NCBI GenBank assembly: GCA_030674155.1
Contig: CM060335.1
Coordinates: forward strand, 27,890,097-27,910,096
Reading direction: 5' to 3'
DNA from: Stramonita haemastoma
Taxonomy: Eukaryota; Mollusca; Gastropoda; Neogastropoda; Muricidae
Length of the DNA: 20,000 nucleotides
The translations under genes and the position numbers were made by a program. The stretch's first letter is position 1, and every line of letters begins with the position of its first letter. Of the stretch, positions 1 to 9,746 are shown piece by piece. Below the pieces are notes generated by a model. The model did not search any database and was not told the origin of the DNA. It worked only from the letters and a program-made list of their open reading frames with translations.

Positions 1-86
1 ACACACACACACACACACACACACACACAGCGCACCGCGCGCGCGCGCGCGCGCGCGCGAACACACACAAACACACACACACACAA
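1..86. repeat. (AC)n-(CG)n-(AC)n compound microsatellite
   Basis: About 29 bases of AC, then a GCGC-rich block (about 30-59), then AC with AAAC interruptions. It begins at the window edge, so the true length is unknown. Alternating purine-pyrimidine CG/CA tracts of this kind are known to favour Z-DNA. No coding potential. Confidence 0.95.
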
Positions 87-352
87 GTGAGTTTTACAGT
101 GTATTTTTTTCTTTGTTAGTTCCTTATTGAGTCTTTTTTATTGTTAGGGGTTGTCGTAATAATGTTGTAGTTAAATATTTTTTGGGTGTTTTTTTATGGT
201 TGTTTTCCGTTTGTTTGCTTGTTTTTTTTCTTTGATTATTTTGTTTGTTTGTTTGTTTTCCCTAGAAAGATGGCTTGATGAAAAATACAATCCATTATTA
301 CTTAATGTTCCATCTTGAAATATATGTTGACTTTGACTTTGACATTGACTTT

Positions 353-361
353 CATACACAC

Positions 362-419
<58 letters not shown>

Positions 420-545
420 ACACACACACACACCACACACACGCACGCACGCACGACACACACTCACACACACTCACAAACACAGACAGACAGAAAGACA
501 GACAGACAGACAGACGACAGACAGACACACACACACACACACACA

Positions 546-616
<71 letters not shown>
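353..616. repeat. (CA)n with a CAGA/ACAG core, compound microsatellite
   Basis: A CA array interrupted by short CAC slips, GCAC units (about 441-455) and a CAGA/ACAG block (about 481-525), followed by an almost perfect CA run to 616. His/Thr open frames on the plus strand and Cys/Val frames on the minus strand are artefacts of stop-free dinucleotide repeats. The 266 bases before it (87-352) are T-rich with no recognisable feature. Confidence 0.95.
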
Positions 617-617
<1 letters not shown>

Positions 618-728
618 CATTAGACTGTGGTTGAAAAGTTCGGTCCGACTGTGGATTTGTTGTGGTTATTCTGGTGCTGTCTTCTCACTTGACTTTGATC
701 AAGTTCTCCATTGATAGAGCAAGCTAGT

Positions 729-1874
<1,146 letters not shown>

Positions 1875-1875
<1 letters not shown>

Positions 1876-2187
1876 CATCCTATCACAGTTTATACCTAAC
1901 CAAAAGTAAAACCAAAATAATCAAAAATACCCCGCCCCCCCGCCCAAGCCACACAAAATATAAACAAACCAGTAACAAACCACCCACCTCTCCCAAACAA
2001 AAGGTGAAGAGATGAAAAAAAAATTACTCCCCACCCTCACAAGAAAAAACCGACATTTAGGCCTACCCCCATAATTAGAAAAAATTAAAAAGAAAACAAA
2101 AAATTTTAACAAAATAATAAAAACACAATTTCTATCCCTCCAAATACTACCAACACTACATTTTCTGGGAAACAGATTCAGAAACAG
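1875..2187. other. A/C-rich sequence, no recognisable feature
   Basis: Low-complexity A- and C-rich DNA with short A runs and a C run near 1931-1941. A 183-codon minus-strand frame crossing it is mostly Ser/Leu, read from the adjacent GA array. No domain or gene signal is visible. Confidence 0.6.
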
Positions 2188-2196
2188 AGAGAAGAG

Positions 2197-2232
<36 letters not shown>

Positions 2233-2244
2233 TGAGAGAGAGAA

Positions 2245-2286
<42 letters not shown>

Positions 2287-2388
2287 CAGAGAGACAGAGA
2301 CAGAAGACAGACAGAAGAAGACAGAGGACAGACAGACAGAGACAGAAAAGAGACAGACAGACGAGAGAGAGAGAGAGAGAGAAGAGGA
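2188..2388. repeat. (GA)n/(GACA)n purine-rich microsatellite
   Basis: GA dinucleotides (about 2188-2280) pass into GACA/CAGA units (about 2280-2360) and back to GA (about 2363-2384). The purine strand is the plus strand, whereas the TC array that follows at 2507 has the opposite polarity. Confidence 0.95.
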
Positions 2389-2506
2389 AAAAAATAAACG
2401 TTCCAAAAAATCTGTTTGGACTAAACTTGAAAAAAAAACCTTCAGCCTTACCCTCTGAATCTCATCAGCCATTATACCTGTCGTCCGTCGTCGTCGTCCG
2501 TCCGGC

Positions 2507-2534
2507 CCTCTCTCTCTCTCTCTTCTCTTCTCTC

Positions 2535-2589
<55 letters not shown>
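2507..2589. repeat. (TC)n microsatellite
   Basis: TC dinucleotides with a few CC interruptions, preceded by a short CGTC/CGTCC block (about 2479-2503) and followed by a C-rich stretch to about 2628. Confidence 0.95.
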
Positions 2590-2590
<1 letters not shown>

Positions 2591-3276
2591 GCCTTCTCCT
2601 CTGCTCTCCTCTCTCCCCCCCCTTTTCAGTGAATCAGATCAGTTGAAAGACACACCAACTATCCCCACAAGACCTCAAGTTCAGAGCCAGTCAATCACAG
2701 AGAACAGTCTTGCATTCAGCGCTCATGTTCTTGTGCCAATTTTTGTCTAGTGCAATGTAGACATTTTTGTCAACTGCAACTTTTAGTCTCCTGTCAACCT
2801 TGTCTGAAACTTTGAGTGAAAAAAAGTTGGAGATTTAAATGCAAACATTAGAAGACTGAGAAAGATTAAAGAAAAATATATAGTGTTGTTGGTGTAGTGG
2901 TGTAGTTTTCGGACGAGAAAGTGAAAAATCGGCGATTTAATTATCGTGTGCGGAAACAAACATAAACATTCCCCAACCCCTCTGTTCCAGTAGTTAATGA
3001 TTGGTGGGTTAAGTGGTTATGGTTTGCATTTGATGCTAAACCGAGGTGATGAGTCAAATGCTAATTAAGCACCAGTAAAAGAGCCCCAAACATAAAAAAT
3101 AATTGTTGTTTTGCATTTCTTTTTGATATGCAAATACTCTCACAGCTACGCACAAACAAAAAGCAAAACCCGAAACCGGTCCCACAAAAAGGGGATCCCT
3201 ACTATACTCACGTTTTTTTCTGTTTGAAGTAAACCAACTAACATGTTGCGCCACATAATCATCTGTCCACGGAATA
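2590..3276. other. Single-copy-like sequence without a gene
   Basis: Ordinary mixed-composition DNA with no open frame longer than about 66 codons and no recognised domain. Its only candidate feature is the tRNA-like head near 2884, listed separately. Confidence 0.6.
2883..2957 (+). other. Degenerate tRNA-like segment, possible SINE head
   Basis: TGGTGTAGTGG at 2890-2900 fits the Pol III A-box consensus of tRNA genes closely. About 41-44 bases downstream, in the right place for a B box, lies a poor match (GATTTAATTAT, 2934-2944). The intervening TTTTCGGACGAGAAA could be a decayed anticodon arm. A tRNA-derived SINE 5' end is the likeliest reading. The B box is weak and no SINE body is recognised, so this is tentative. 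Confidence 0.35.
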
Positions 3277-3410
3277 AGTCCAATCTAGTCTGGTTCAGCC
3301 CAGAACAGACCAGTAAGCTCATCTAACCCAACCCAACTCAATCCAACAGACTCCAACGCTACCTAACACAATCCAATCCAGTCACAACTAATCCAAGTGA
3401 ATCATTCCAC
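3277..3410. repeat. Degenerate 5-bp-periodic tract (CCAAC/CCAAT-like)
   Basis: Reads in register as five-base units resembling CCAAC, CCAAT, CTAAC, TCAAT and CCAGT for more than 100 bases, with many substitutions. It looks like an old, mutated pentanucleotide microsatellite. It is not a telomeric array, because the unit differs from TTAGGG/CCCTAA in length and sequence. Confidence 0.55.
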
Positions 3411-3530
3411 AAGCTGTCACAGAAACTCCAAAAGACTTCAGTGCAGAATTTAAATTGCATGAGACACAATATTCATAAAGTCAAGCTGGACCTAAATTGC
3501 ACGAGACAATTTTCATTTTCACTTTACAAG

Positions 3531-3737
3531 AAAGGGTAAAGGTAAAGGTGTCCCGTGAACTATGTAGTCGCAGAGGAGCGAGGCATCAGAGACCTCAGCT
3601 TGTACAGTGGCCAGCGTATTGAGGGCTGTACTGAAACCAATACATGCATACGGTCACTCATGCACTTGGTAACCCCGCTCGATGCTGCGCTTAGCTTGGG
3701 GAAAGCGAGTGCTCTGACCGCTGAGATATTCCGTCCC
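3531..3737 (-). mobile_element. tRNA-derived SINE, minus strand
   Basis: Read on the minus strand from about 3737, the sequence begins like a tRNA 5' half: GGGGACGGA, then ATCTCAGCGGTCAGAGCACT (D-arm and A-box region), then CGCTT. A weak B-box-like GGGGTTACCAAG follows about 50 bases on. The body runs for about 200 bases and ends in CTTTACC repeats (plus-strand GGTAAAGGTAAAGG near 3535-3550), a plausible SINE tail. It has no coding capacity. Such elements depend on a partner LINE for reverse transcription. The subfamily is not identified, and the strong 5' half and weak B box suggest an old copy. Confidence 0.65.
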
Positions 3738-3985
3738 CATTGACAATTCTGACCAAGGAACCTGAAAAATGATAAGCCACAGAAAAGCAGAATGTCGCGG
3801 ACTGAGTTGTAGCGTACAGCTCAAGATCCTACACATTGAACTCTGCAGTGACTCTTCAAAGTTTGGATGAGTGCAGAGCAGAATAATTCGTTCTGTCAAG
3901 AGGGCTTTTCAACACAGACAGCAGGATCCCGTAGTATACTGTCTAGGAACTGGCGAGGAATCTTCAGATTCAGAATAGACTTGTT
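3738..3985. other. No recognisable feature
   Basis: Mixed-composition sequence between the minus-strand SINE and the 4-bp-periodic tract. Only short shadow frames are present. Confidence 0.5.
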
Positions 3986-4260
3986 CCGGAAAGGTCATAG
4001 TAACCCATAAGTTAGTGAGTGACTTAGTAAGAAAGTGGATTAGGGACTAGTCTGCTTGTTGGCTAAAGCGTTCGCTAAGTTTATCCGTTCATTAACTGGT
4101 TAGTGAGTGAACGAGCGAATTGATGAGTAAGTTGGTTAGTTTCTTAGATTACTTTCAGACAGTGAGTCGGTTTATCAGTTGTTCAATCGGTCAGCCACAG
4201 CCAGCCAGCCAGCAGCCAGCCAGCCAACCAGCCAGCCAGTCAGTCAGTTGATCAGTTGGA
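3986..4260. repeat. Degenerate 4-bp-periodic tract with an AGCC core
   Basis: A long run of GTTA, AGTG, AGTA, GTTC and similar four-base words, ending in a cleaner CAGC/AGCC/AGTC block (about 4195-4250). It resembles a decayed tetranucleotide microsatellite in which AGTT and AGCC variants coexist. Confidence 0.6.
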
Positions 4261-4554
4261 CTGTCCGTCTGTTAGATCTACCAGCTAAAAGAATGCTTAG
4301 ATAAACTGAGACTCTCCCCCTGCCCCGGGCTAATCTTTAAGTGTAAACATTCAGGTTGCCCATTAGTCGTTTGTTCCCAGATGGGGGACTTGGTGAACTA
4401 GCGGTTGTGTCAAGTAGGGAGATTGGTAGGTACACAGCGTAAACAGTAAAACAAATGAAGGAAGAAAGGAAGAAATGAAGGAAAAAAGAAGGCAGGAAAG
4501 ATAAAAAGTAAGGAAGAAAGAAAAGATGAAAAGAAGGAAGGAAAGTAAATAGTG
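4261..4554. other. Sequence with an A/G-rich tract
   Basis: The first 190 bases show no feature. About 4454-4546 is nearly all purine with GGAA, GAAA and AAGAAAGG words, an old polypurine microsatellite. Confidence 0.6.
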
Positions 4555-4712
4555 TGTCAGTCAGTCAGTTAGTTACTAACGTAGTTAATTAGTTAATTAG
4601 CTAGATGGCTAGTCAGCTAGTTAGCCAGTTAGTTAGTTAGTTGGTAAGTCAGTCAGTCTCTTAGTTAGCAAGTTAGTCAGTTAGCCGGCCAGTTATCTAC
4701 TAAGTAAGTACA
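4555..4712. repeat. Degenerate AGTT/CAGT tetranucleotide tract
   Basis: Four-base words CAGT, TAGT, TTAG and AATT in near-continuous register, similar in composition to the tract at 3986-4260 but separated from it by about 300 bases. Confidence 0.65.
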
Positions 4713-5155
4713 TAGTTGGTTACTTAGCGTATGTGCCACCTAACCTACTAACTCATACTCTTTATTCCTCTAGGTCTGACATTTTGGAGAGCACATCAGG
4801 GATTCGTTTTTGTGATTAAAAATCATATGGATTTAAACTGGCTGGGGCTAGGTAGGCTCCTATCTCTCGGTGCTTGAGGCATCAGACCCCAAAAACTAAA
4901 CGGACTGCAAATGGTTATTCTGATCTTTCGGAAATGTTTAGGAATTTAACAAAACTTTTCGACTGAAAACTGTCCAGACCACCCCCTGGTAAACTTTACA
5001 CCCACAAACTTGGGGATAGAATCCTATTGAACAACTCATGATCTCTGTCCCTCTGACAGACACGTTCTTGCCACACCACACCCACTACTTGTCAGACTGA
5101 TGACCAACTGTACCTGACCCCAGTGTAAGGCCTTCCCAACTTTTCTGACGAGACC
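4713..5155. other. No recognisable feature
   Basis: Mixed-composition single-copy-like DNA with no repeat, RNA or coding signal. It borders the 20-bp minisatellite that starts at 5156. Confidence 0.55.
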
Positions 5156-5345
5156 CGAAGCGATACGATGATATCCGAAACGATACGACAATGCTTGAAG
5201 TGATACTTCGAGACCCAAAGCGATACGATAATATCCGAAGCGATACGACAATGCTTGAAGCGATACGATGACACCCAAAGCGATTCAACAATAATAATTA
5301 TTATATGAAGCGATACGACTATACCTGAAGCGATACGATAACCAA
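5156..5345. repeat. 20-bp minisatellite, nine units, 60-bp higher-order period
   Basis: Units begin at 5156, 5176, 5196, 5216, 5236, 5256, 5276, 5306 and 5326. Each starts with a GAAGCGATACGA-type motif. All are 20 bp except the seventh, which is 30 bp and carries the 14-base perfect palindrome ATAATAATTATTAT at 5291-5304. Units 1-3 and 4-6 correspond one to one, so the array is also a 60-bp repeat in two copies. Short minus-strand open frames across it have no consistent reading and are not proposed as genes. Confidence 0.9.
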
Positions 5346-5630
5346 AGCTGCTTTAAGCAGCTAGTTATTTTATAGTTATTTTTTCTGTCTGTGATTGTGA
5401 TAGTTTTCTTACAGGGTCAGACCAGGATATCTCAGTCAACAAAATCATTGAAAGAAAGGCAAGTAAAAATCAAACCAGCTAACAACAAGCCAACAATAAA
5501 GCAACAACAACAAAACGGACAAAGCACAGACTTATATAAACAAAGAAACAAGTCAGCCGCTAAAAAAACAAATATCCCCCCCCCCCCCCGAAAATACCCC
5601 CAAGATCTAAGGTGATCATTTAGTATAAAC
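5346..5630. other. A/C-rich sequence with a C14 run
   Basis: Contains AACAA- and CAACAA-rich sequence (about 5470-5530) and a 14-base C homopolymer at 5576-5589, which on the minus strand is a G run able to form a quadruplex. A 74-codon Gln/Asn/Lys-rich frame here is composition-driven and not called. Confidence 0.6.
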
Positions 5631-5960
5631 CAGCCAGCTTATTACGAATGTTCTCGGCTGGCTAATAGCTGACTACATTGTTAAATAGCTGGTTGGTTTG
5701 TTGCTTGGCTGGTTGCCTATCTAGCTACTTGATTGCTGGCTAGTGAATTGGCTGTTTGATGATTCCGTCATTGATGCTGAAAGATGACAAGAAGATTTGT
5801 GGAATGTAGAGGTCGTTTTGTATGTGGACAGCTTGGTGGTAGGTTGACAGGCTGATTGGTTGCAGGGTTGATTTGATTCAGTAGTTGGTTGGTTGGTTGG
5901 CTGGTTGGCTGGCTGGTTTGCTTGCTGGCTGATTGCTGACTGGTGAGTCAGAGGATTGGT
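5631..5960. repeat. Degenerate GGCT/GGTT tetranucleotide tract
   Basis: Words TGGC, TGGT, TTGC and TTGG recur in 4-bp steps. The purest part is about 5880-5940 (GGTTGGTTGGTTGGCTGG and onward). The middle section (5755-5860) is more mixed. This is the third 4-bp-periodic region in the window and the only one dominated by G and T. Confidence 0.65.
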
Positions 5961-6291
5961 GCATCGGTGGCTAACAAATTGAAGATGCTTTGATTAGATA
6001 AACTACAGTTGAATATCAGCTGATCAGTAGATGTTCACAATGTTTGCCATGCATTTATCATGGCTCTTGTCTCTTTCTTTTTTGTTTTTACAGCTGTATT
6101 TACCATCATTCAATTTTGTTTAGTTTATTTGTTTGTACTCTGACAACTTCATACAGCTTGCCTATATTTTGTTTTTGTTTTGTTATTTTTTGCTACTTCT
6201 TGTATCTTTCTTTATTGTTTTCTTTTTATTGACAATTCCCAATTGTTTTAATAATGATAGTGGCGGAGGTGGTGATGATGGCAATGAAAAA
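5961..6291. other. T-rich sequence without a supported gene
   Basis: A 62-codon frame near 6044-6232 reads as a very hydrophobic Phe/Cys/Leu peptide. This follows from T-rich composition, and the same region is open in an overlapping frame. Not supported as a gene. Confidence 0.55.
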
Positions 6292-6400
6292 GATTATGAT
6301 GATGATGATGATGATGATCATGATGATGATGATCATCATCATCATGCTGCTGCTGCTGTGCTGATGACAACGACGATGACGACGATGATTATATTGATAA
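6292..6400. repeat. (GAT)n/(ATC)n/(GCT)n triplet array with strand switch
   Basis: GAT triplets switch to ATC at a central GATC (6331-6334), then change to GCT and to GAC/GAT-like units. The switch creates a 28-base perfect palindrome at 6319-6346. Asp/His/Met/Ile frames through it are artefacts. Confidence 0.9.
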
Positions 6401-6667
6401 TGATGGTGATTCATTTTCCACTGCGTTGTTGTTGATTTCACACACATTTGGTTGTAAACACAGCACACAGCTTATTGACATACTCCGGATATGATTTATA
6501 TTTACTTTGTTGACAAACGACATTTCAGCGGTGAAAGACGTCGAAAGGAAAAGAATAATACCCATTTCAAAAGGTGAAGGAACAGAGAAACGCATGTTTA
6601 AATGTAAAACAACGCTCAACAAGAAAGCTGATTCCATAAAGGATAGACACCAGTTATCACGCACGAA

Positions 6668-6668
<1 letters not shown>

Positions 6669-6761
<93 letters not shown>

Positions 6762-6895
6762 GCGCACACGCATGCACACATGCAAACACACACAGCATGA
6801 ATGCATGCACGCACACACACACTCACAAACACACACACAACAACACACACACACACACTCACAAACACACACTCACAAATACACACACACTGTAT
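6669..6895. repeat. (CA)n microsatellite with GCAC and AAC variants
   Basis: CA from 6669 to about 6757, then GCGC/GCAT variants (about 6757-6813) and further CA with CTCACAAA interruptions to about 6890. Cys/Val frames on the minus strand are shadows. The 268 bases before it (6401-6668) hold no recognisable feature. Confidence 0.95.
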
Positions 6896-6975
6896 AACAT
6901 ACCGTAGGCACTTAAAGTAACACTATCACTCTTTCTGTCTCCCGGCAACCCCCCCAGACATCTCCCTCCTCTAAC

Positions 6976-7064
6976 AGACAGACAGGCAGGTAGACAGACA
7001 GACAGACAGATAGACACACAAACACACACACACACACTCACACACACACACTCTCACACACACA

Positions 7065-7140
<76 letters not shown>
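6976..7140. repeat. (GACA)n followed by (CA)n microsatellite
   Basis: GACA units at 6976-7012 are followed by CA with CTCA interruptions, then about 70 bases of perfect CA ending at 7140. The SINE described next begins at the following base. Confidence 0.95.
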
Positions 7141-7142
<2 letters not shown>

Positions 7143-7559
7143 GTGGATCGGTGGTCCAGGTGGTAACACGCCTTGCTTAGAAAGCCAAAAGTCCGGGTCG
7201 GCCGGGTCGGAGTGTGCGGTGGTTCGTACCCCGTTTGGGCCCCAAACATGTTCCCCATCCATTAGACCCTGAGTGGTGGTCTGGGCGCTAGTCTTTCGGA
7301 TGAGGCGATAAACCGAGGTCCTGTGTGTTACACATCATTATTTAGCGCACGTAAAAGAACCCACGGCAACAAGGGGGTTGACCCTGGCAAAATTCTGTAG
7401 AAAAAATTCACTCTAATAGGAAACAAATGCAGTTGCATGTAGAAAAAAGAAAAAAAAATGGGTAGGCGCTGCACTTAAGGCAACGCGCTCTCCCCGGGGA
7501 GAGCAGCCCGAATTTCACGCAGAGAAATCTGCTGTGACATAGAGTGGTACAAAATACAA
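7141..7559 (+). mobile_element. tRNA-derived SINE, molluscan type
   Basis: The head has an A box (TGGTCCAGGTGG, 7152-7163) and a strong B box (GGTTCGTACCC, 7221-7231), the internal Pol III promoter of tRNA genes. Their spacing is wider than in a tRNA, with extra CGGGTCGG duplication between them. Next comes a core at 7294-7327 (GATAAACCGAGGTCC within it), then TTAGCGCACGTAAAAGAACC and the rest of a body I recognise from molluscan repeats. An 18-base perfect palindrome lies at 7487-7504 (GCTCTCCCC with its complement). The 3' end is A-rich (CAAAATACAAAATC). Length about 419 bp, no ORF. It starts directly after a CA array. Confidence 0.8.
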
Positions 7560-7787
7560 AATCCCTTCGGATGAGAGTATAAGCCGAGATCCTGTGTGCA
7601 AACGCACGCAGAACATCTTGTGCAGACTTTGAAACCTGTTCCGCTTTTCGGAAGAGTAGGCCACAGTATGCCGGTGGGAACAGATGACAAAATTTACAAA
7701 ACTACAAACACACGGGGACTGGATGTAAAAATGTACATGAGTGCTTTTTCGATTATCCTCGAAAAAAAAAACAATAAAAAATAAAGC
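7560..7787 (+). mobile_element. Second SINE, 5'-truncated, with a LINE-type 3' tail
   Basis: It begins inside a core domain (7565-7598) matching the first SINE's core at 28 of 34 positions, then diverges completely. So it is a different family sharing one conserved block, or a chimera. No tRNA head is present. From 7713 (CGGGGACT) to about 7763 it matches the 3' end of the LINE at 15672-15728, including a terminal hairpin (7731-7746) and ATTATCCTCGA. An A-rich tail runs to 7787 and then a CA array begins. Sharing a 3' end with a LINE is a known way for SINEs to recruit LINE reverse transcriptase. The partnership here is inferred. Confidence 0.65.
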
Positions 7788-7981
7788 ACACACGCACACA
7801 CACATTTCACAAACGCATGCACGCATGCACACACACATGCACGCACGCACGCACGCGAGCGCGCGCGCGCACACTCACACACATACACACGACCGCCCAC
7901 CTGAACGCACGCACGCACGCACGCACGCGTACACACATACACACACAAACACACACACACAGCCACAAACACACACAGCCA

Positions 7982-8058
<77 letters not shown>

Positions 8059-8069
8059 GGGGGGGGGGG
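7788..8069. repeat. (CA)n/(GCAC)n microsatellite ending in G13
   Basis: CA and ACGC units with a GCGC block (about 7857-7870), then about 70 bases of perfect CA to 8056, followed abruptly by a 13-base G homopolymer (8057-8069). The long Cys/Val and His/Thr frames are shadows. The following 8070-8392 is T-rich with runs at 8200-8231 and a short TCTG patch near 8311-8340, and holds no gene. Confidence 0.95.
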
Positions 8070-8392
8070 CTACTTACGACTTTTTTTTCTCAGGTGAAAT
8101 TACTTCACATTTTTTCTTTGGAATTACTGTTTTTGTTAAGAATTGTTAGCACTGCATTTTCATTTTTGTTCATTGTAGTTTATTAGGTAAGTAACGTTTA
8201 GGTTTTTTTTATTATTATTATTTTTTTTTTATATCAATCCACTTGAAATTCCATCTTCCATACATTACCAACTACACCCTCTTCCCTGACATTCACACAC
8301 CCTTCCCCCTCTGTCTTTCTCTGTCTTTGTCTCTCTCTCCCACATTTCCGTCTAATATCACAATTTGTGAAAAGACGTTAAAAGAAATTGAA

Positions 8393-8448
8393 CGCATACA
8401 CGCACGCACGCACGCACGCATGCACGCACGCACGCACGCACACACACA
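8393..8448. repeat. (ACGC)n microsatellite
   Basis: About 12 GCAC/ACGC units with one GCAT interruption, ending in CACACA. Confidence 0.95.
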
Positions 8449-8654
8449 TCCCGATTGTGCCTGCCTATCTGCCTGCCATCACCTATATAGGTATTTTTGC
8501 ACTCTTGCATGAATCAAACTAGGAAAATAAAAGTCATCAAATAAACTTATTGACATTTTCTTTTCTTTTTTGGTTGTTGCTTCCTTTCGACGCCAATGTG
8601 TTACTGTAGCCAACACCACCTGTGGTCGCCCTCTCCACCCCTTCCTCCTCCATC

Positions 8655-8861
8655 CCCCCTCTCTCTGTCTCTCTCTTCCCTCTTTCTCTCTGTCTCCCCT
8701 CCTCTCTCTCTGTCTTTCTGTCTCTGTCTCTGTTTCTGTCTGTCCGTCTGCCTGTCTGTCTGTCTGTCTCCCTCTCTCTGTCTTTCTGCCTGTCTTCCCC
8801 GCCTCTCTCTCTGTCTCTCTTTCTTTGTGTCTGTGTAACTCTCTTTATCTCTGTCTCTCTT

Positions 8862-8894
<33 letters not shown>

Positions 8895-8923
8895 GCCTGT
8901 CTGTCTGTCTTTCTTTCTCTGTG
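8655..8923. repeat. (TC)n/(TCTG)n pyrimidine-rich microsatellite
   Basis: TC, TCTG, TCCC and TCTT units. The cleanest TCTG runs are near 8752-8770 and 8862-8890. Ser/Leu/Cys-rich frames of up to 167 codons result from stop-free pyrimidine sequence. The sequence from 8449 to 8654 holds nothing recognisable. Confidence 0.9.
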
Positions 8924-9229
8924 TTTTTTGGTTTATATTTTCATCTTATTTTGTTTTTTTCTCCTCTCGATTTTAATCTGATTGATTTACGTTATTATAT
9001 TCAGTGCATTTGTCTGGATAATGTTCGGGTCAGCTGTGGACTAGGTGTTTGTGAATACATATCTTTCTCTTGATTAAATAATTATCAATGTATCCTGTTG
9101 GAGATAATGCATTTTGTTGAATGTATCCCATCTTTTTTTAAATATAGGTTGAACTGCTGTTGTTGGTGATGCTGGTTTGTGGGGGTAGGGGGTTGCTATT
9201 ACCCTTTTTTATTTGAATTTTTTTTTTTC
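8924..9229. other. T-rich sequence, no recognisable feature
   Basis: Mostly T-rich DNA with short homopolymers. No RNA, repeat or coding signal was found. Confidence 0.5.
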
Positions 9230-9375
9230 TTAGCTACATTCCCTGATCAGGGCAAGGGAAGGATGAAAAAAAATCTAATACTTACTCTGTAACCTTTGAA
9301 AAATAAAGATTATTCATTCATTCATTCATTCATTCATTCATTCATTCATTCATTCATTCATTCATTCATTCATTC
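9230..9375 (+). mobile_element. Possible truncated retroelement 3' end with (ATTC)16 tail
   Basis: An AATAAAG polyadenylation-like signal (9302-9308) lies just upstream of a clean ATTC array (about 9312-9375, some 16 units). This layout is typical of non-LTR elements whose 3' ends grow short tandem tails. The body upstream is short and not assignable to a family. It may equally be an ordinary microsatellite beside an incidental AATAAA. Confidence 0.35.
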
Positions 9376-9379
9376 TATC

Positions 9380-9380
<1 letters not shown>

Positions 9381-9418
<38 letters not shown>

Positions 9419-9447
9419 CCCCCACCTCCTATCATTTTTCTTCATCC

Positions 9448-9488
<41 letters not shown>
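9381..9488. repeat. (TGTC)n and (TC)n microsatellites
   Basis: TCTG/TGTC units at 9381-9416 and a perfect TC run at about 9451-9488, separated by C-rich sequence. The region 9489-9746 after them is C-rich and carries no supported feature. Confidence 0.95.
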
Positions 9489-9490
<2 letters not shown>

Positions 9491-9746
9491 GGATATAGTA
9501 CGGAAACTAAGCTAAGCTAAGCGGGCAAACAAGCCGCGCCGGTAGAGCAGGTGTACATCACCCCAGGCACCGCGATCAATACTTGACACCCCATCCCCCT
9601 TTTAGCCTCTCTCCTCTACAACCCCCCCTCCCTCCCTCAACATTCCCCCTCCCTTCCTCTCCCGCTAGAGGCCTAGCCATCACTACCACACTCACCACCA
9701 CCATCGCCACTGCTGACTACCCCCATCACCAACCACTTCCAACTCC

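Noticed and set aside
1921..2472. 183-codon minus-strand Ser/Leu frame
   Set aside because: Produced by GA/GACA repeats read as TC; no domain, and composition is low-complexity throughout.
5156..5345. CRISPR-like array because of regular 20-bp spacing
   Set aside because: Units are contiguous tandem repeats with no unique spacers, in an evidently eukaryotic sequence.
6044..6232. 62-codon hydrophobic peptide
   Set aside because: T-rich composition gives Phe/Leu/Cys in any frame; no homology or start context supports it.
6389..8097. Several Cys/Val and His/Thr frames
   Set aside because: All are CA/TG microsatellite translations on one strand or the other.
8570..9073. 167-codon Ser/Leu/Cys-rich frame resembling a secreted or membrane protein
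   Set aside because: Hydrophobicity comes from TC/TCTG pyrimidine repeats; overlapping frames in the same region are equally open.
9525..9590. tRNA-like segment (GCGCCGGTAGAGCAG ... GCGATCAATAC)
   Set aside because: The A-box part is suggestive, but the B box is too poor and no SINE body or tail follows. Not strong enough to annotate.
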